A stretch of 64,000 nt of DNA from Collimonas sp. PA-H2 (GTDB lineage Bacteria > Pseudomonadota > Gammaproteobacteria > Burkholderiales > Burkholderiaceae_D), in NCBI RefSeq assembly GCF_002564105.1, contig NZ_PDBX01000001.1, positions 1,302,001 through 1,366,000 of the forward strand, in the 5' to 3' direction. The notes below the pieces were generated by a model, which saw nothing but the letters and a program-made list of their open reading frames with translations, was not told where the DNA came from and ran no database searches. This document shows positions 16,650 through 26,266 of the stretch, piece by piece. Each line of letters begins with the position of its first letter. Position 1 is the stretch's first letter. The position numbers were made by a program, and so were the translations under genes.

Positions 16650-18763
16650 GCGATACCCTGCTGATCGAAATTTTTACCGAAGAACTGCCGCCGAAAGCAT
16701 TGGCGAAACTGGGCGACGCCTTCGCCATGGGTATCTTCAATGGCTTGAAAGCGCGCGATTTCCTGGAAGAAGGTGCGCTCGCCACCGCGTTCGCCACGCC
16801 GCGCCGGCTGGCAGTCTCTATCAGCAATGTGCGCGCCGTTTCCCTCGACAAGACCATGCGCGAAAAAGTGCTGCCGGTATCGGTGGCGCTGGACGCAGAA
16901 GGCCGGCCATCGGCGCCGCTGGTCAAAAAACTGGCTGCCCTCGCCGCCCAATGCGGCAAGGTGATGATCACGCCAACCGAACTGGAACGCGCAGCCGACG
17001 GCAAGGCCGAAAGCTTCTTCTTCAGCTACACCGCCAAAGGCGTAGCGCTGCAAACCGGCTTGCAAGCAGTGCTGGAAGACAGCGTCGCCAAGCTGCCGAT
17101 CCCGAAAGTCATGAGCTACCAGCGTCAGCACGGCCATGCCGCCGGCCATACCGTACGCTTCGTGCGGCCGGCGCACAGCCTGGTAGCGCTGCATGGCGAC
17201 CAGGTGCTGCCGCTGACCTTGCTGGGCCTGGATGCCGGCCGCCTGACGGAAGGCCATCGCTTCCTGTCGCAAGGCCGCATCACGCTGGCCGATGCCGGCA
17301 GTTATGCAGCAACGCTGGCGGAACAAGGCAAGGTGATCGCCAGCTTCAGCGAACGCAAGGAAAAAATCCGTAGCGCCCTGCTGGCCGCCGCCGCAGATGA
17401 CCAGGTGCTGATGCCGGAAGCGCTGCTGGATGAAGTGGCGGCGCTGGTCGAATGGCCGGTGGTGTATGCCTGCAAGTTTGAGGATGAATTCCTTAGCGTG
17501 CCGCAGGAATGCCTGATCCTGACCATGCAAACCAACCAGAAATATTTTGCCTTGACCGACAGCGCCGGCAAGCTACGCTCGCGCTTCCTGATCGTCTCGA
17601 ACCTGCAGACCAACGAACCGCACTACATCATCGAAGGCAATGAGCGCGTGGTGCGGCCGCGCCTGTCCGACGCGAAATTCTTCTTCGAGCAAGACCAGAA
17701 AAAGAAACTGGCCGAGCGCGTGCCGCTGCTAGCCAACGTGGTGTATCACAACAAGCTCGGCAACCAGCTGCAACGCACGGAACGGGTCAAGACTCTGGCA
17801 GTGGCGATCGCCGGCCTGCTCGGCAGCGATGCAGCGCTGGCCGCATTGGCTGAGCGCGGCGCCCTGCTGGCCAAGGCCGACCTGCTGACCGATATGGTCG
17901 GCGAGTTCCCCGAACTGCAAGGCGTGATGGGCAACTACTACGCACGCCATGACGGCGAAGCAGAAGCGGTGGCGCTGGCGATTTCGGAACACTATCAGCC
18001 GCGCTTTGCCGGCGACGCCCTGCCGACCACAGACACGAGCACCGCGGTAGCGCTGGCCGACAAGCTGGAAACCCTGGTCGGCATCTGGGGTATCGGCCTG
18101 CAACCGACCGGCGACAAGGATCCGTTCGCGTTGCGCCGTCATGCCCTGGGCATTCTGCGCATGCTGCTGGAAAAGCGTCTGCCAGTGTCGCTGACGCAAT
18201 TGCTGAGCAACGCGGCGCAGCAGTTTGCCGGCAATGCCAACTTCAAGGATCCGAGCAGCGATGTGCTGCCTTTCCTGTACGACCGCCTGCGCGGCCTGCT
18301 GCGCGAACGCGGCTATTCGCCGAACGAAATCGAAGCAGTCGTGGCGCAACAGCCTGAGCGGCTCGACAACATCATCGAGCGGCTCGATGCGGTGCAGGCC
18401 TTTGCCGCGTTGCCGCAAGCGGAAGCGCTGGCGGCTGCCAACAAGCGCATCACCAACATCCTGAAAAAGACCGAAGGCGTCGGCAGCACGGTGCAGCCGG
18501 ATCTGCTGCAGGACAGCGCAGAACAATCGCTGTTCGCAGCCATGAATACGCTCAAACCGGAAGTCGATGCCGCCTTTGCCAAAGGCGATTTCAGCACCGC
18601 GCTGAAAGCCCTGGCGCGGCTGCGCGAAAATGTCGACGGCTTCTTCAACGACGTCATGGTGATGGCCGACGACCTGCAATTGCGCAACAACCGCCTGGCC
18701 TTGCTGGCGAACCTGCACGTGATGCTGAACCAGGTCGCCGATATTTCCAAGCTGGCGGCCTAA
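16646..18763 (+). CDS. glyS: Glycine--tRNA ligase beta subunit
   Basis: Beta subunit of glycyl-tRNA synthetase, 705 residues, typical length. It starts [19 protein letters not shown], the family hallmark, and carries an HD-like region and a C-terminal anticodon-binding-like DALR domain ([21 protein letters not shown]). It binds tRNA while GlyQ aminoacylates it. It overlaps glyQ by ATGA and is followed after 17 bases by gmhB. Confidence 0.97.
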   Translation: MSDTLLIEIFTEELPPKALAKLGDAFAMGIFNGLKARDFLEEGALATAFATPRRLAVSISNVRAVSLDKTMREKVLPVSVALDAEGRPSAPLVKKLAALAAQCGKVMITPTELERAADGKAESFFFSYTAKGVALQTGLQAVLEDSVAKLPIPKVMSYQRQHGHAAGHTVRFVRPAHSLVALHGDQVLPLTLLGLDAGRLTEGHRFLSQGRITLADAGSYAATLAEQGKVIASFSERKEKIRSALLAAAADDQVLMPEALLDEVAALVEWPVVYACKFEDEFLSVPQECLILTMQTNQKYFALTDSAGKLRSRFLIVSNLQTNEPHYIIEGNERVVRPRLSDAKFFFEQDQKKKLAERVPLLANVVYHNKLGNQLQRTERVKTLAVAIAGLLGSDAALAALAERGALLAKADLLTDMVGEFPELQGVMGNYYARHDGEAEAVALAISEHYQPRFAGDALPTTDTSTAVALADKLETLVGIWGIGLQPTGDKDPFALRRHALGILRMLLEKRLPVSLTQLLSNAAQQFAGNANFKDPSSDVLPFLYDRLRGLLRERGYSPNEIEAVVAQQPERLDNIIERLDAVQAFAALPQAEALAAANKRITNILKKTEGVGSTVQPDLLQDSAEQSLFAAMNTLKPEVDAAFAKGDFSTALKALARLRENVDGFFNDVMVMADDLQLRNNRLALLANLHVMLNQVADISKLAA

Positions 18764-18780
18764 ACGGACACCGAACAGCT

Positions 18781-19338
18781 ATGAAACTGATCATCCTGGA
18801 CCGCGACGGCGTCATCAACCACGACTCGGACGCCTTCATCAAATCGCCCGCCGAGTGGGTGCCTATCAAGGGTTCGCTGGAAGCCATCGCGCGCCTGAAC
18901 CAGGCCGGCTACCGGGTGGTGGTGGCCACCAACCAGTCGGGCATCGCGCGCGGCTTGTTCGACATGCAGGCGCTGATGGCTATCCATCAGAAAATGCATG
19001 AGGCAGCGCAGCTGGTCGGCGCCGAAATCGACGCCATCTTTTTCTGTCCGCATGCGGCCGACGACAACTGCGATTGCCGCAAGCCGAAAGCCGGCATGTT
19101 CCACGATATCGGCAAGCGCTTCGAGATCAGCCTGCGCGGCGGCGTCGCCACGGTAGGCGACTCGCTGCGCGACTTGCAGGCCGGCTTCGTCGCCGGTTGC
19201 GCGCCGTATCTGGTGTTGACCGGAAAAGGCGAGAAGACCCGCGAAAAAGGCGGCCTGCCACCCGGCACCCTGGTGTATCCGGACTTGGCGGCGGTGGTCG
19301 ATTTCCTGTTGAAAAAGCCGATGGAACTGGCAGTGTGA
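18781..19338 (+). CDS. gmhB: D-glycero-beta-D-manno-heptose 1,7-bisphosphate 7-phosphatase
   Basis: HAD-superfamily phosphatase of 185 residues for ADP-heptose synthesis in LPS inner core. It shows the DxD nucleophile LDRDG (Asp7, Asp9), the TNQSGIARG motif, the zinc-binding CPHAADDNCDCRKPK loop and VGDSLRDLQAG. Length and the zinc loop distinguish it from histidinol phosphatases. It lies 17 bases after glyS and before plsC, the usual order in Burkholderiales. Confidence 0.94.
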   Translation: MKLIILDRDGVINHDSDAFIKSPAEWVPIKGSLEAIARLNQAGYRVVVATNQSGIARGLFDMQALMAIHQKMHEAAQLVGAEIDAIFFCPHAADDNCDCRKPKAGMFHDIGKRFEISLRGGVATVGDSLRDLQAGFVAGCAPYLVLTGKGEKTREKGGLPPGTLVYPDLAAVVDFLLKKPMELAV

Positions 19339-19405
19339 TTGCACGCCGAGGGGCCGTGGGCGCCTCGGCAATAATGCTTATTTAGAAAAAATACCTGGAG
19401 TCTGC

Positions 19406-20149
19406 ATGTTGCGTTTTTCCCTGTTTTTGCGTTCGCTGCTGTTTGCCGTGCTGATGGCAATCCTGACCGTAGTCTGGTCGCTAGCCTGCGTTCTGTTTGC
19501 CCCCTTCCCATACGCCCGCCGTTATTACCTGACAGCGCGCTGGAATGTCATCGTGATCTGGATGGCCAAGGTCATCTGCGGCATCCGCTATGAGGTCAAG
19601 GGCTTCGAGAATTTTCCGGATGCGCCTGCGGTGGTACTGAGCAAGCATCAGTCGGCCTGGGAAACCATCTTCCTGCTGCAGATGACGCCGCGGCCACTGG
19701 TGTTCGTGTTCAAGAAATCGCTGACCTACATCCCCTTCTTCGGCTGGGGCATTGCCTTGCTGCGCATGATTCCGATCGACCGCAGCAAAGGCCGCGACGC
19801 TTTCGCCCAGGTGGTGGTGCAAGGCCGCAAGCGGCTGGCTGACGGCCAATGGATCATCATGTTCCCGGAAGGCACGCGGATCCCGGTCGGGCAGACCGGC
19901 AAGTACAAGAACGGCGGCACCCGCCTGGCGGTTGAAACCAATACCGTGGTGGTGCCGATTGCCCATAACGCCGGCGAATGCTGGCCGAAGAATTCCTTCA
20001 TCAAGAAGCCGGGCCTGATCACGGTCTCCATCGGCAAGCCGATCGCTCCGGAAAACCTGGATAGCAGCGAGCTCATGGCAAAAGTCGAAAATTGGATAGA
20101 ATCTGAAATGCGGGTGATTTCACCCCATGTCTATTCCAAGCAAAAATAA
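19406..20149 (+). CDS. plsC: 1-acyl-sn-glycerol-3-phosphate acyltransferase (PlsC family)
   Basis: A 247-residue membrane acyltransferase. An N-terminal hydrophobic anchor (residues 1-30) is followed by the acyl acceptor motif KHQSAWET, where the usual HX4D reads HX4E, a variant common in this subfamily, and by FPEGTRIPVGQ. It would make phosphatidic acid from lysophosphatidic acid. CTGGAG lies upstream of the start. Overlaps nothing; the next gene starts 16 bases downstream. Confidence 0.9.
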   Translation: MLRFSLFLRSLLFAVLMAILTVVWSLACVLFAPFPYARRYYLTARWNVIVIWMAKVICGIRYEVKGFENFPDAPAVVLSKHQSAWETIFLLQMTPRPLVFVFKKSLTYIPFFGWGIALLRMIPIDRSKGRDAFAQVVVQGRKRLADGQWIIMFPEGTRIPVGQTGKYKNGGTRLAVETNTVVVPIAHNAGECWPKNSFIKKPGLITVSIGKPIAPENLDSSELMAKVENWIESEMRVISPHVYSKQK

Positions 20150-20165
20150 TATTCACTAGCCAACA

Positions 20166-21110
20166 TTGAAACTATTGCATCAAAAACCAACTAAGCCACG
20201 CCTGGGGCCGGATGCACGGCCCCAGGGCAAGCTACCGCTGCAACAAGCGTTGCAGCTGGACCTGTTTGCCGACGATTCAATCGCCAGCACGCCGGCAGCG
20301 CCGCAAACCCCCAATCCAAGATCGAATCCTCGCTTGACCCCGGTGCCACAGACGCCCCTGGCCGGCGAAGCTGGCGCGCTGGCGCCAGGCAAGCGCCGCC
20401 TGCATTTTGGCGAACACACCCTCGATTACACCCTGCTGCGCTCCAAACGACGCTCCATCGGCTTCCTGATCAGCGACGACGGCCTGCGCGTCACCGCCCC
20501 AAAATGGGTCACGCTGGGCGATATCGAAGTGGCCATCCGCGAAAAGAAACGTTGGATTTTTACCAAGCTGAGCGAGTACCGCGATCGTTCCACCCGCCGC
20601 ATGCAGCCGCAGATGCAGTGGCGCGACGGCGAGACGCTGCCCTACATGGGCCGCAGCATTACCCTGCGCATCCACGCCACGCAAAAAGCCGGCATCCATT
20701 TCGACGACGCCAGCGACCAGCTGATCATCTGCCTGCCGGCCGATGCCGGCGAGCAGCAACTCAAGGATCGCGTATTGGGCTGGCTGCAGCTGGAAGCCAA
20801 GCGCGTGTTCGGCGAGCGCCTGCCGATCTATGCGAAAAAGCTGGGCGTCACTTACCAGTCGTTTGCGCTATCGTCGGCCACCACGCAATGGGGTTCCTGC
20901 ACTTCTGAAGGCAAGATCCGCCTCAACTGGCGGCTGATGCATTTCGCGCTGCCGCTGATCGATTACGTGATCGCCCACGAGTTGTCGCATCTGCGCGAGA
21001 TGAACCACAGCCCGCGTTTCTGGGCCACGGTGCAATCGATTTTCCCCGAGTTTGAAACAGCCAGGAAGACCCTGCGTGACAGCGCCCAGGAAACCCTGCC
21101 AGTTTTCTGA
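20166..21110 (+). CDS. YgjP-like/DUF45 metal-dependent hydrolase
   Basis: A 314-residue protein with a zincin motif HELSHLREMNHSPRFW near residue 275 and upstream WGSCTSEGKIRLNWRL, the signature of the YgjP/DUF45 family of putative metalloproteases. The first 80 residues are poorly conserved, Pro/Ala-rich and look flexible. The reading frame opens with TTG at 20166 shortly after plsC; a later start cannot be excluded because the conserved domain begins near residue 78 (GKRRLHFGEHTLDYTLLRSKRR). Cellular role unknown. Confidence 0.85.
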   Translation: MKLLHQKPTKPRLGPDARPQGKLPLQQALQLDLFADDSIASTPAAPQTPNPRSNPRLTPVPQTPLAGEAGALAPGKRRLHFGEHTLDYTLLRSKRRSIGFLISDDGLRVTAPKWVTLGDIEVAIREKKRWIFTKLSEYRDRSTRRMQPQMQWRDGETLPYMGRSITLRIHATQKAGIHFDDASDQLIICLPADAGEQQLKDRVLGWLQLEAKRVFGERLPIYAKKLGVTYQSFALSSATTQWGSCTSEGKIRLNWRLMHFALPLIDYVIAHELSHLREMNHSPRFWATVQSIFPEFETARKTLRDSAQETLPVF

Positions 21111-21196
21111 GGCCGGCGCACGCAGTCGGCCGCATCGCTTTAAAATAGCGGCTCAGGCCTGAAAAAAATCTCCCTTCCCAACCATCGAGAACACTT

Positions 21197-21607
21197 ATGC
21201 GTATCCTCCATACCATGCTGCGCGTCGGCAATCTGCAACGCTCCATCGATTTCTACACCAAGGTGCTGGGCATGAAGCTGCTGCGCACCAACGATAATCC
21301 TGAGTACAAATATACCTTGGCCTTTGTCGGCTACGGCAGCAATCCCGATCATGCCGAACTCGAACTGACGTATAACTACGGTGTTGAAAGCTACGAGCAG
21401 GGCACGGCATTCGGCCACCTCGCGGTGGCGGTGGAAGACGCCTACAAGGCTTGCGCCGACGTCAAGGCGCAAGGCGGCAATGTGACGCGCGAAGCCGGCC
21501 CGGTAAAGGGCGGCAGCACGGTGATCGCTTTCGTGCAGGATCCCGATGGCTATAAAGTCGAACTGATCGAACGCAAGGATGGCATTTCCGCCAACGCTGC
21601 TTTATAA
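21197..21607 (+). CDS. gloA: Lactoylglutathione lyase (glyoxalase I)
   Basis: A 136-residue glyoxalase I that isomerises the hemithioacetal of methylglyoxal and glutathione. The four metal ligands sit at His5, Glu56, His74 and Glu122, exactly as in the nickel-type E. coli enzyme, and length matches. It is the last gene of this cluster; there are 490 non-coding bases after it. Confidence 0.96.
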   Translation: MRILHTMLRVGNLQRSIDFYTKVLGMKLLRTNDNPEYKYTLAFVGYGSNPDHAELELTYNYGVESYEQGTAFGHLAVAVEDAYKACADVKAQGGNVTREAGPVKGGSTVIAFVQDPDGYKVELIERKDGISANAAL

Positions 21608-22097
21608 GCCATCCTATACAGAAAGATGACAAGTTGCGGATGGCAATGCGCATTTTTCCCAATGCGTTTTATGCCCGATAGAGACACCTACGACAGCATC
21701 GGCTTCGTATAGCCGTGGTCATCGAGGGTGATCAATTCCGATATTGACCCGCGTCTTATCCCAGACTAGCGGGCTATTACAGTCCGCCAGATCCGGGAAA
21801 GAACGCGCTGCGGTTTTCCCTGAGCATTAGATCTGCTCATCAATTTCGCCAATCCATGGCGTCCTCGCACCTGCCTCGTCCGCCTGATGGCGACTGTGCT
21901 GCTCTCTGATTTTCTGCCTCTGCATTTTAATAATGAAGAATGCGAGCCCATTCGGCCAGCCTCCCGATTTATTCCCTCGCCAGCCCGAACTCCCCTGGAA
22001 ATAACCTACAAAAATCTCGGAATAGTCCTATTTCCCAGATAAAAAATACATCCCATGCTTCAACGGTAGTTATTAAAAATATATCGGAGGAGTCATC
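21608..22097. other. Long intergenic region before the adhesin gene
   Basis: I see no convincing gene in these 490 bases; short ORFs lack binding sites and coding character. Near the adhesin end the DNA becomes AT-rich. An imperfect palindrome, GGAATAGTCCTATTTCC, lies at about 22019-22035 and could be an operator. GGAGGA at 22087-22092 is the ribosome binding site of the adhesin. Confidence 0.4.
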
Positions 22098-24275
22098 ATG
22101 AATCAGTCATATCGCGTAGTTTGGCAAGCGTCCACGAATACTTGTTGCGCCGTCTCGGAACTGGCTAGAACCAAGGGAAAATCCAAGTCTCGCAAGACGG
22201 GGCACGCCAAAATGCTGGCCCGCATTGTCGCACTCAGTCTCGGCGTGACGGGAGCTGGCGCCGCGCTTGCCAATACGGAAAACACAGAAGAGGCAACTAC
22301 CGGCAGCCAGCTTCAGGCCAATTGCATCGCCGCCGACGAGCGTGCCCAACGCCGCCTCAATGCCAGCGATAAAAACGACTGCAAGGACGATTCAATCAAA
22401 GCTGGCCCGAGTACATTTACGACTGCATTGCAAGGGTCTGGTGTTACCTCTTCGACGCTTGACGCCAGCGCACAAGCTCGCACCAGGATTGCTGCGCCTC
22501 CAAACTCCGGCGCCGACGCCACAGCAGACGAGCAGTCCCTGGCCGCAAACAGCATGGCGCCCGGTGCGCGCTCCGACGCCGCGGGCGTCGACAGCATATC
22601 CGCCGGCAAAGCAGGCAACGAACGCAAGATCACCAATGTCGCAGCTGGCACCCAAGCCGCCGATGCAATCAACAAAGCGCAGCTGGACGCTTTGGCCTAC
22701 AGCGTTGGCGATGCCAGCCATTACCTGGCAGTCAACGGCAGGGGCGATGGCAGCGATGATGCGATAGCGGCCGGTGTCAACTCAAGTGCCTTCGGCATAG
22801 ATGCGCAGGCCAATGGTAATGGAGGTTCACTTGCAGTCGGCGCCTACAGCACCGCACAAGGACATTTTAGCGCCGCGGTCGGGTCAGAGAGTTATGCGCT
22901 AGGCGATTTTAGTACGGCGCTAGGGCCATATGCCTCCGCATTATCGGACGGCACTACCGCGCTGGGTGCTGAGTCGATTGCCTTTGGCGACCAGAGCATT
23001 GCGGTTGGTTCCAGATCCGCAGCGATAGGCACAGCATCAATCGCCATGGGTAATTTTGCAAAAACCGAAAATACGGGTGCAATCGCTATCGGTAGCCAGT
23101 ATCAAGAGGCTGAGGGTGAAATTGGCATCCAAGAGGCAGCTTACGCAAATGGACGCAATGCCATTGCGTTTGGTGCAGGTGCGACCGCATATGCAACAGA
23201 TAGTCTTGCGCTCGGCCCAAGAGCAATCGTGGAAGCAAATAATTCTGTCGCACTGGGTGACCACGCCCTTGCTGACCGCACCAATACCGTCTCAGTTGGC
23301 AATGCCAGAGCCTCAGATGGCACCGTCGTACAAACCCGTCAAATCGTCAACGTCGCCGCCGGCACTGAAGACAACGACGCAGTCAACGTAGGGCAAATGA
23401 ATAGCGCCATCGGCGAAGTGAACACCAGCATCGCGGGCGCATTGACGTATGGCGACGCCAGTAAGCAAAAACTGACTTTGGCCGGCGTCAACGGTTCTGT
23501 CATCGACAACCTGGCCGACGGTACGCTGACTGCCGGCAGCAAGCAAGCAGTCAACGGTGGCCAGCTGTTTCAGCTCAGCGACAATCTTGCACAAATGCTG
23601 GGTGGCGGCGCGATGATGGGAGTGAACGGATTTACGGGCCCGGTGTTTGGTGTCCAGGGCGGCAGCTATCACAATGTCGGCGATGCCTTGGGCGCCCTGG
23701 ACGGAGCACTGGACTCCCTCGGAAATCGTGTCAGCAACCTGGAAAGCGGTGGCGTTCAGGCAGCCGCGAACTCGCCCAAGCCAGTCGCCAAGATAGCGCG
23801 CGACGTCGCACCACCAGCGGCGCCGGCCGCGGCTCCTGGCGCCGGTGCAGATACAGGCAAGGATATCGTGACGCAGGACCAGCTTGATGAAGTCAAGGAC
23901 TATGCCGATGCGGGTAACAAGCAGACTTTAGGCAGCGCCAACCAATATACCGATAGAAAGGTGGCGAACATGGTCACGCAAAGCGACTTCAACGACTTCA
24001 AGGGCAGTGTCGACCAGCGCTTTGACACGGTGCATAAAAAGATCAGCCGGGTCGGCGCCATGGCCAGTGCGATGGCCGGCATGGCTGGCGCGATAGCGGC
24101 TGCACCGCCGAATGACAACCGGGTCAGCGCCGCGCTCGGCGGTTATGGCGGACAAACGGCGCTGTCCCTGGGCTACGCCAGACGCATCTCCAACAGCGGC
24201 GCCTTGCTGGTGGGCGCTTCTGTCGCCAGCGGCGGTGAATCCAGCGGTACGGTCGGCGTCAGTTTCGGCTGGTAA
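22098..24275 (+). CDS. YadA-like trimeric autotransporter adhesin
   Basis: A 725-residue type Vc secretion protein. It opens with an extended signal peptide (ESPR: MNQSYRVVWQASTNTCCAVSE, then a hydrophobic core ending AALA near residue 58). The passenger includes YadA head repeats of about 14 residues with SxAxGxxA-type periodicity (about residues 235-400: GAYSTAQG, GSESYALG, GPYASALS, GAESIAFG, GSRSAAIG), neck/stalk segments (VSVGNA, RQIVNVAAGTEDNDAVNVGQMN), an Ala/Pro linker, a coiled-coil stalk, and a C-terminal YadA anchor (last ~75 residues) ending in GVSFGW. Three chains form the pore. Likely binds host, fungal or matrix surfaces; ligand unknown. It stands alone with a strong ribosome binding site. 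Confidence 0.94.
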   Translation: MNQSYRVVWQASTNTCCAVSELARTKGKSKSRKTGHAKMLARIVALSLGVTGAGAALANTENTEEATTGSQLQANCIAADERAQRRLNASDKNDCKDDSIKAGPSTFTTALQGSGVTSSTLDASAQARTRIAAPPNSGADATADEQSLAANSMAPGARSDAAGVDSISAGKAGNERKITNVAAGTQAADAINKAQLDALAYSVGDASHYLAVNGRGDGSDDAIAAGVNSSAFGIDAQANGNGGSLAVGAYSTAQGHFSAAVGSESYALGDFSTALGPYASALSDGTTALGAESIAFGDQSIAVGSRSAAIGTASIAMGNFAKTENTGAIAIGSQYQEAEGEIGIQEAAYANGRNAIAFGAGATAYATDSLALGPRAIVEANNSVALGDHALADRTNTVSVGNARASDGTVVQTRQIVNVAAGTEDNDAVNVGQMNSAIGEVNTSIAGALTYGDASKQKLTLAGVNGSVIDNLADGTLTAGSKQAVNGGQLFQLSDNLAQMLGGGAMMGVNGFTGPVFGVQGGSYHNVGDALGALDGALDSLGNRVSNLESGGVQAAANSPKPVAKIARDVAPPAAPAAAPGAGADTGKDIVTQDQLDEVKDYADAGNKQTLGSANQYTDRKVANMVTQSDFNDFKGSVDQRFDTVHKKISRVGAMASAMAGMAGAIAAAPPNDNRVSAALGGYGGQTALSLGYARRISNSGALLVGASVASGGESSGTVGVSFGW

Positions 24276-24313
24276 GGCAGCAAACAAGGCAACAAACCAT
24301 ATCTGCGAAAGAA

Positions 24314-25087
24314 TCAGGCCAGACGGTTCGCCAACGCCACAAACAATTCCATCGACACGGTTTCAGGCCGCGACTGCGGGTCGACGCCAGCATCAATCAA
24401 GTCATTCTCGGTAAACATGCCGGCCAGGCAGTTGCGGATCACCTTGCGTCTTTGTGTAAACGCTTTCAGCACGACATCTTCCAGTTTCTTCTGGTCGCAA
24501 GCCAGGGGCTGGGCGATCGGAATCATCCGTACGATGGCAGACTCCACTTTCGGTGGGGGATCGAAAGCGGTCGGCGGCACGATGAACATCAGTTGCATGG
24601 TGTAGCGCCATTGCAGCATGACGGACAGGCGGCCGAAGGCTTTGCCGCCGGGTGTGGCCACCATGCGTTCCACGACTTCCTTTTGCAGCATGAAGTGCTG
24701 GTCCTGCACCTGCGGCGCGATCTGCGCCAAGTGGAACAGCAAAGGGCTGGAAATGTTGTAAGGCAGATTGCCGACCACGCGCAATTTCTTGTCGCCGCTC
24801 AGGGGAATGCTGCTGAAGTCGAATTTCAAGGCATCGGCGGAATGCACATGCAGGCGCGCCGGATCGAAATTCTTTTGCAGGCGCGCTACCAGGTCGCGAT
24901 CCAGTTCGACCACGTGCAATTGCTGCAAGGACTCCAGCAGCAGACTGGTCATGGCAGCCAGGCCGGGGCCGATTTCAACCATGTTGTCGTCGGCTTGCGG
25001 CGCTATCGCGCTGATGATGTTGTACAGCACGGTGTCATCAGTCAGGAAATTCTGGCCGAAGCGCTTGCGGGGAATGTGATTCTTCAT
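24314..25087 (-). CDS. rsmA: 16S rRNA dimethyladenosine transferase RsmA (KsgA)
   Basis: A 257-residue methyltransferase that dimethylates two adjacent adenosines in helix 45 of 16S rRNA. It starts with KNHIPRKRFGQNFLTD, has the SAM motif VEIGPGLAAMTSLLL, the catalytic NLPYNISSPLLF and C-terminal RRKVIRNCL. Full length. It is the last gene of the leftward lptD-surA-pdxA-rsmA block, 68 bases after pdxA. Confidence 0.96.
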   Translation of the reverse strand: MKNHIPRKRFGQNFLTDDTVLYNIISAIAPQADDNMVEIGPGLAAMTSLLLESLQQLHVVELDRDLVARLQKNFDPARLHVHSADALKFDFSSIPLSGDKKLRVVGNLPYNISSPLLFHLAQIAPQVQDQHFMLQKEVVERMVATPGGKAFGRLSVMLQWRYTMQLMFIVPPTAFDPPPKVESAIVRMIPIAQPLACDQKKLEDVVLKAFTQRRKVIRNCLAGMFTENDLIDAGVDPQSRPETVSMELFVALANRLA

Positions 25088-25155
25088 ATTTTTCTTTATT
25101 TGCGAGGCAGAGCAGCTAAAACAAACAGGCGTTGTTCAAGCGTCGAAGCAAGGTG

Positions 25156-26223
25156 CTACTTTTTCCCGGATTGGCTCAAGCGCACCATTTGCGCCGCGAC
25201 ATTCAGCGCCGCCAGCATGCTGCCGTGATCGGCGTGGCCGAGGCCGGCGGCGGCAAGATCCAGGGCGGTGCCGTGATCCACCGAAGTACGGATAAACGGC
25301 AAGCCGAGCGTGATGTTGATGCCGTGTCCGAAGCTGGCGTATTTCAATACCGGCAAACCCTGGTCGTGATACATCGCCAAAACGCAGTCGGCATCCGCCA
25401 GGTATTTTTGCTGGAACAGGGTATCGGCAGGATAAGGCCCGCTGACTGCGATGCCGTTTGCCTTGGCTGCCTGCAATACAGGGCTGATGATATCGATTTC
25501 TTCGCGGCCCAGATAGCCGCCCTCGCCCGCATGCGGATTGAGGCCGGTCACCAGGATACGCGGCTGCGCCAGCCCGAATTTATTTTTCAGATCGGCGTGC
25601 AGGATAGCGATAGTACGGCTCAGGCTTTCAAAAGTGATCGCCGCGGCGACATCTTTCAGCGCCAGATGCGTGGTCGCCAGCGCCACCCGCAGCGGCGGCG
25701 TGGTGCGATCGGTAGCCAGCATCATGACTACCTGGGCGGTAGCGCTTTTTTCAGCCAGGTATTCGGTATGGCCGGTGAACGCCACGCCGGCATCGTTGAT
25801 CGTGCTTTTTTGCAGAGGCGCGGTGACTATGCCGTCGAAAATACCTTGCTGCGCGCCATCAATCGCGATATCCAGCGTGCGCAGCACTGCCCGGCCGTTA
25901 CGCGCATCCAGCACGCCCGGCTGCACATGGGCATCCAGCTGGCAGTCGATCACGGCAATCTGGTCAGTTGAGAAATTCGGTAAACCATTGTTGCGGAAGG
26001 CTTGCTGCGACAAGGCTACCAGCCTGATCTGCGGATCGATCGCCGCTGCAGTCATCGCTAGGAAAGCCGCGTCGCCGATCAGCACACTCTTGATCTGGGC
26101 GCGCAGTTCCCAGGCGGCCCTGATCGAGACTTCTGGGCCGATGCCGGCCGGCTCGCCGCAGGTGACGGCCAATACTGGCCGCTGCCGTGCGCCGGTCGCA
26201 GCGGCCGTGATTGAATCAGACAT
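25156..26223 (-). CDS. pdxA: 4-hydroxythreonine-4-phosphate dehydrogenase
   Basis: A 355-residue enzyme of pyridoxal phosphate synthesis (DXP-dependent route). Conserved [11 protein letters not shown] near the N-terminus, [26 protein letters not shown] and [12 protein letters not shown] with metal-ligand His are all present. The neighbours surA (43 bases upstream) and rsmA follow the arrangement known from many Proteobacteria. Confidence 0.96.
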   Translation of the reverse strand: MSDSITAAATGARQRPVLAVTCGEPAGIGPEVSIRAAWELRAQIKSVLIGDAAFLAMTAAAIDPQIRLVALSQQAFRNNGLPNFSTDQIAVIDCQLDAHVQPGVLDARNGRAVLRTLDIAIDGAQQGIFDGIVTAPLQKSTINDAGVAFTGHTEYLAEKSATAQVVMMLATDRTTPPLRVALATTHLALKDVAAAITFESLSRTIAILHADLKNKFGLAQPRILVTGLNPHAGEGGYLGREEIDIISPVLQAAKANGIAVSGPYPADTLFQQKYLADADCVLAMYHDQGLPVLKYASFGHGINITLGLPFIRTSVDHGTALDLAAAGLGHADHGSMLAALNVAAQMVRLSQSGKK

Positions 26224-26266
26224 GCGCAGCTTTCAAGAATTGCCCGATGCGAGGATTACAACGCGA

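Noticed and set aside
21766..21951. Short ORF in the gap before the adhesin
   Set aside because: No ribosome binding site and no recognisable domain. A degraded transposase was considered but nothing readable remains.
22480..23400. CRISPR-like or satellite repeats in the adhesin gene
   Set aside because: The periodicity is in the protein (YadA head repeats) with diverged DNA; there are no constant repeats and spacers.
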